From DASQWC01 sp035640475 (GTDB taxonomy: Bacteria; Actinomycetota; JAICYB01): a stretch of DNA of 5,909 bases. Where the stretch lies: positions 1 to 5,909 of the forward strand of contig DASQWC010000096.1 of assembly GCA_035640475.1 (NCBI GenBank), read 5' to 3'. This document shows positions 4,960 through 5,909 of this stretch, in pieces (the first letter of the stretch is position 1; every line of letters begins with the position of its first letter). The translations under genes were made by a program, and so were the position numbers. The notes below the pieces were generated by a model that ran no database searches, was not told where the DNA came from, and saw only the letters and a program-made list of their open reading frames with translations.

Positions 4960-5361
4960 ATGCCGGAGTTCAGCGGTCTTTCACACGTGTCGCTCTCGGT
5001 CCGCGACCGGGACACCAGCCGGGACTGGTACGAGCGGATTCTCGGCTTCCAAATGATCGAGGAGAGCCTTGAGGAGGCTTACGTCGAGTGGATCCTCCTG
5101 CATGCGGACAACCGCACCATCGTGTGTCTCCAGCAGCACAAGGCCAACAAGGGAGAGCCGTTCGATCCCACGCGCACCGGCGGCGACCACATCGGGTTCA
5201 AGGTCGATTCCCGGGCCGAGCTCGACGAGTGGACCGCGTGGTTCACCGAGAACGACGTCGTCCACTCACCGATCGCGGATCGCCCGTATGGGTCGGTGCT
5301 CTGCTTCAAGGACCCGGACGGCTTTCAGCTCGAGATGTTCTACCGGGAGAACCATCCCTAG
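4960..5361 (+). CDS. VOC-superfamily (glyoxalase/bleomycin-resistance fold) protein
   Basis: A 133-residue protein with one vicinal-oxygen-chelate module pair. The first beta-alpha-beta motif is LSHVSLSVRDRDTSRDWYER followed by ILGF; the second begins GGDHIGFKVDSRAELDEW and closes with FKDPDGFQLEMFY. The probable metal ligands H9, H77 and E125 stand at the positions used by fosfomycin-resistance and glyoxalase I-type enzymes, so a divalent-metal enzyme acting on a small electrophile, aldehyde adduct or antibiotic is plausible; the sequence does not say which. Extradiol dioxygenases use the same fold but are usually about twice as long. Length is normal for single-unit VOC proteins, which act as dimers. 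It is divergent from padR and shares the inverted repeat at 4922-4942, so it is the likely main target of that repressor. It carries no signal peptide and should be cytoplasmic. Confidence 0.92.
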   Translation: MPEFSGLSHVSLSVRDRDTSRDWYERILGFQMIEESLEEAYVEWILLHADNRTIVCLQQHKANKGEPFDPTRTGGDHIGFKVDSRAELDEWTAWFTENDVVHSPIADRPYGSVLCFKDPDGFQLEMFYRENHP

Positions 5362-5395
5362 AGAAGAGGAGGTTCGTCACTTCCGATCGCTAGGG
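5356..5395 (+). terminator. Weak hairpin after the VOC gene, possible terminator
   Basis: CCCTAG (5356-5361, containing the VOC stop) can pair with CTAGGG (5390-5395), and inside it GGAGG (5368-5372) can pair with CTTCC (5380-5384, one G-U) around a seven-base loop. An internal bulge separates the two stems and no T-run follows, so this is not a classical intrinsic terminator. The rest of the 77-bp gap to the next gene shows nothing else. Confidence 0.25.
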
Positions 5396-5438
5396 TCATC
5401 TCGGTCTTCCCTACTCAAACGATGAGGAAAGGGAGACA

Positions 5439-5720
5439 ATGTCGGTGGATGAACGCTCAAGACACGAGCTCCATAGCAAGCTCGAGACTGTCCTCGGTGG
5501 CAGTGAAGCGGCCACGCTCATGAGCTACCTGCCTCCGGTGGGGTGGGCGGACGTCGCCACGAAGCGTGATCTCGAGTCGGTGCAAAACGCGTTGCTCGCG
5601 ACGTTCAGGGCGGAGATCATCACGCTCGAGCGGCACCTCATCAACGGGATGCTCACGATCGCCGGCGGACAGGTGCTCGCAATGGCCGGTCTCTTCTTCG
5701 CGGCGGCGAAACTGTTTTGA
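5439..5720 (+). CDS. Small protein with LPPVGWADVATKRDL motif and C-terminal hydrophobic helix
   Basis: A 93-residue protein of unknown function. Residues 7-28 are a helical ELHSKLETVLGGSEAATLM segment, residues 31-46 are LPPVGWADVATKRDLE, residues 47-68 continue as a probable coiled coil, and residues about 70-91 form a hydrophobic helix (MLTIAGGQVLAMAGLFFAA) that could anchor the protein in the membrane by its tail. I recall the LPPVGWADVATKRDL block from small actinobacterial hypothetical proteins, usually followed by a coiled coil and a terminal membrane helix; I cannot name the family or verify this here. The ATG at 5439 follows GAGGAAAGGGAG. It is 77 bp after the VOC gene on the same strand, so may be separately transcribed or a readthrough member, and it ends four bases from the convergent gene at the right edge. 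Confidence 0.82.
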   Translation: MSVDERSRHELHSKLETVLGGSEAATLMSYLPPVGWADVATKRDLESVQNALLATFRAEIITLERHLINGMLTIAGGQVLAMAGLFFAAAKLF

Positions 5721-5724
5721 ACGG

Positions 5725-5909
5725 CTAGTGCGTCGGGGCCTTCTCGGCCTTCCGCAGCCGTCCGGCAAGACCGCGCAGGATCTTGCGCGCCACAGCCGGG
5801 TGCCGGTCGATGAGCGTCGAGAAGCTGCGCGCGTCGAGGACGTAGAGCTTCATGGGCGAATCGGCGGTGATCGTTGCCGACCGCGGCCCCTGGTCGATCA
5901 GGGCCATCT
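5725..5909 (-). CDS. Cyclic nucleotide-binding domain (Crp/cNMP) protein, C-terminal fragment
   Basis: Only the last 61 or so residues are in the window; the gene continues past the right edge. The visible part starts in the phosphate-binding cassette of a cNMP-binding beta barrel: [E]MALIDQGPRSATITAD, matching the usual GEMALIDGxPRSATV pattern, whose Arg contacts the cyclic phosphate. It continues with the last strands (MKLYVLDARSFSTLID) and the C helix (HPAVARKILRGLAGRLRKAE). The ATG at 5907 is almost certainly the internal Met of GEM, not a start. No DNA-binding helix-turn-helix follows the C helix, so the barrel ends the protein. It may be a stand-alone sensor domain or the end of a larger protein such as a transporter, acyltransferase or kinase fusion. 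It faces the 93-residue gene tail-to-tail, four bases apart. Confidence 0.88.
   Translation of the reverse strand, partial: MALIDQGPRSATITADSPMKLYVLDARSFSTLIDRHPAVARKILRGLAGRLRKAEKAPTH

Noticed and set aside
1..5909. CRISPR array, insertion sequence, tRNA, rRNA, toxin-antitoxin pair or phage genes
   Set aside because: No direct repeat-spacer pattern, transposase motif, terminal repeats or RNA gene was found by reading both strands. The small genes do not resemble known toxin or antitoxin families.

Overview
The window is a GC-rich bacterial chromosomal segment with tightly packed genes on both strands, strong GGAGG-type ribosome binding sites, some GTG starts and at least one possible near-leaderless start. 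This, with a mycothiol-era-style class III alcohol dehydrogenase and a small LPPVGWADVATKRDL protein, suggests an actinobacterium (Actinomycetota), perhaps uncultured. That assignment is inference; no rRNA or marker phylogeny is present. I see no insertion sequence, CRISPR array, tRNA, rRNA or prophage.

Layout. (1) 2-778 (+): 3' part of a gene for a predicted HExxH zinc peptidase, cut by the left edge; its stop overlaps the stop of (2). (2) 775-1863 (-): zinc-dependent MDR alcohol dehydrogenase, with an 18-bp dyad (1894-1911) in its leader. (3) 1927-1995 (-): possible 22-residue small ORF between greA and the dehydrogenase. (4) 2020-2505 (-): GreA-family transcript cleavage factor, coupled by an ATGA overlap to (5) 2502-2813 (-), an unrecognised 103-residue helical protein. 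(6) 2921-3145 (+) and (7) 3190-3597 (+): a small helical protein and a two-helix membrane protein, co-directional. (8) 3605-4246 (-): DUF1326 protein, downstream of and probably co-transcribed with (9) 4279-4899 (-), a PadR-family repressor. (10) 4960-5361 (+): VOC/glyoxalase-fold protein, divergent from padR. (11) 5439-5720 (+): small protein with a C-terminal hydrophobic helix. (12) 5725-5909 (-): C-terminal end of a cyclic-nucleotide-binding-domain protein, cut by the right edge.

How the genes may work together. The clearest unit is at 3605-5361. A PadR repressor and a DUF1326 gene run one way and a VOC enzyme gene runs the other, from a 60-bp gap whose centre holds a 21-bp inverted repeat. 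The repeat arms contain a TATAGT on one strand and a TATACT on the other. This looks like a ligand-responsive switch controlling a putative metal-dependent enzyme and a cysteine-rich protein, but the ligand and reactions cannot be read from the sequence. A second unit is the two-gene operon of an unknown protein plus greA. The remaining genes look like ordinary accessory or housekeeping loci. Three tail-to-tail gene pairs end within -4 to +7 bp of each other, so no room remains for intergenic terminators.
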